A DNA stretch of 5,266 nucleotides from B33-G16 sp046498285 (GTDB lineage: Bacteria > Desulfobacterota > DSM-4660 > Desulfatiglandales > B25-G16), in the NCBI GenBank assembly GCA_046498285.1, contig JAWOBA010000007.1, forward strand, positions 1 through 5,266. Reading direction: 5' to 3'. Numbering within the stretch: the stretch's first letter is position 1; each line of letters starts with the position of its first letter. Position numbers and translations under genes: made by a program. The notes beneath the pieces were generated by a model. It saw only the letters and a program-made list of their open reading frames with translations. It ran no database searches and was not told where the DNA came from. Positions 4,664-5,266 of this stretch are shown in pieces.

Positions 4664-5266
4664 GTGAAAAAAGCTATTATAACTGGCGCCACTGGGCTCA
4701 TAGGTTCAGCCTTGGCTAGATACTTATTCAAAAAAGGAATCGATGTTTTATGTCTAGGAAGAAAGAATTTAAATGATTCAGAGAAAAGTAGTCTTTTTGG
4801 TTCAGAAGATATAAATTATCTTGCTATAGAAATGGAAGATATAATTTCATTACCCGATGAAATTGAAAGAATGAATTGGACTCCTGGAGATTTCTGTGTT
4901 TTTTATAATTTCGCATGGGGAGGACGTGAAAGATTAACTGATGGAGAGTTTAAAGACCAATTTATTAATGCCATATATTCTTCTAATGCTGTTTTGTCAG
5001 CTAAATATTTAGGTTGTCAAAAATTTGTTAATGTAGGAACTGTTGAAGAATCATTTGCTGAATTATTTTTAAAAGATAAAGACGAAAACAAATCTTATAA
5101 TTCTACTCAATCAAATTACGCTTTGTCTAAACTAGCTTCACGTGATATGTGCAAAATGATATCTTATCTGGAAAAAATTGACTATGTTCATACACAATTA
5201 TCTGTTCCCTTAGATTCGACTTTAAGCAAAGGTGGTTATATAAGTTCGGTTTTAGCAAAAATAAAG
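4664..5266 (+). CDS. Extended SDR NAD(P)-dependent epimerase/dehydratase, N-terminal 201 residues
   Basis: The frame starts at GTG 4664, 5 bases after the epimerase stop, and is open to the window end. The N-terminus KKAIITGATGLIGSALARYL contains the GxxGxxG dinucleotide-binding motif (Gly8, Gly11, Gly14) of a Rossmann fold. The active-site pair Tyr152 and Lys156 lies in YALSK, and Thr126 in VNVGTVEE occupies the usual Ser/Thr position. Such enzymes act as 4-epimerases, 4,6-dehydratases or 4-keto reductases on nucleotide sugars. Following an RmlC-type epimerase directly, a 4-keto reductase in the manner of RmlD is the natural guess, but the C-terminal substrate-binding part is cut off and the exact reaction is open. 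The base composition is AT-rich like the epimerase gene and unlike the IS. Confidence 0.85.
   Translation, partial: MKKAIITGATGLIGSALARYLFKKGIDVLCLGRKNLNDSEKSSLFGSEDINYLAIEMEDIISLPDEIERMNWTPGDFCVFYNFAWGGRERLTDGEFKDQFINAIYSSNAVLSAKYLGCQKFVNVGTVEESFAELFLKDKDENKSYNSTQSNYALSKLASRDMCKMISYLEKIDYVHTQLSVPLDSTLSKGGYISSVLAKIK

Overview
The window is an AT-rich stretch of a bacterial surface-sugar (O-antigen or capsule-type) locus interrupted by nested mobile elements, all reading on the + strand. The outer genes are the last 65 codons of an adenylylsulfate-kinase (CysC)-like gene on the left, and on the right an RmlC-type sugar 3,5-epimerase followed 5 bases later by an extended short-chain dehydrogenase/epimerase that runs off the window end. 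The epimerase and SDR pair points to nucleotide-activated deoxy- or heptose-sugar synthesis. The organism cannot be fixed from this sequence. The IS types, weak ribosome binding sites and AT-rich sugar genes would suit Bacteroidota, but this is only an impression.

Between these genes lie three mobile layers. First (about 201-454) is the decayed left end of an IS4-type (DUF4372-like) element: a conspicuous inverted repeat that includes the apparent transposase start codon, then a frameshifted N-terminal transposase fragment. Second (455-4061) is an IS1182/IS5-type insertion sequence with 19-bp imperfect terminal inverted repeats (17 of 19 match), flanked on both sides by the palindromic hexamer TAATTA. 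Third (855-2765) is a group II intron with its own reverse transcriptase/maturase, sitting inside the IS transposase gene.

The intron boundaries can be set to the base. It starts GTGTG and ends AC, with a canonical 34-nt domain V and a domain VI carrying a bulged adenosine 7 nt from the 3' end. Removing bases 855-2765 joins ATGC to AGTAT and restores one 516-codon DDE transposase reading frame. The IS may therefore still be active if the intron splices. Candidate EBS1 and EBS2 guide sequences complementary to the 5' exon are visible.

No tRNA, rRNA, CRISPR array or plasmid origin was seen. I found no clearly new molecular system. The main interest is the nested, apparently splice-rescued mobile element and its position 21 bp upstream of the GTG start of the epimerase gene.
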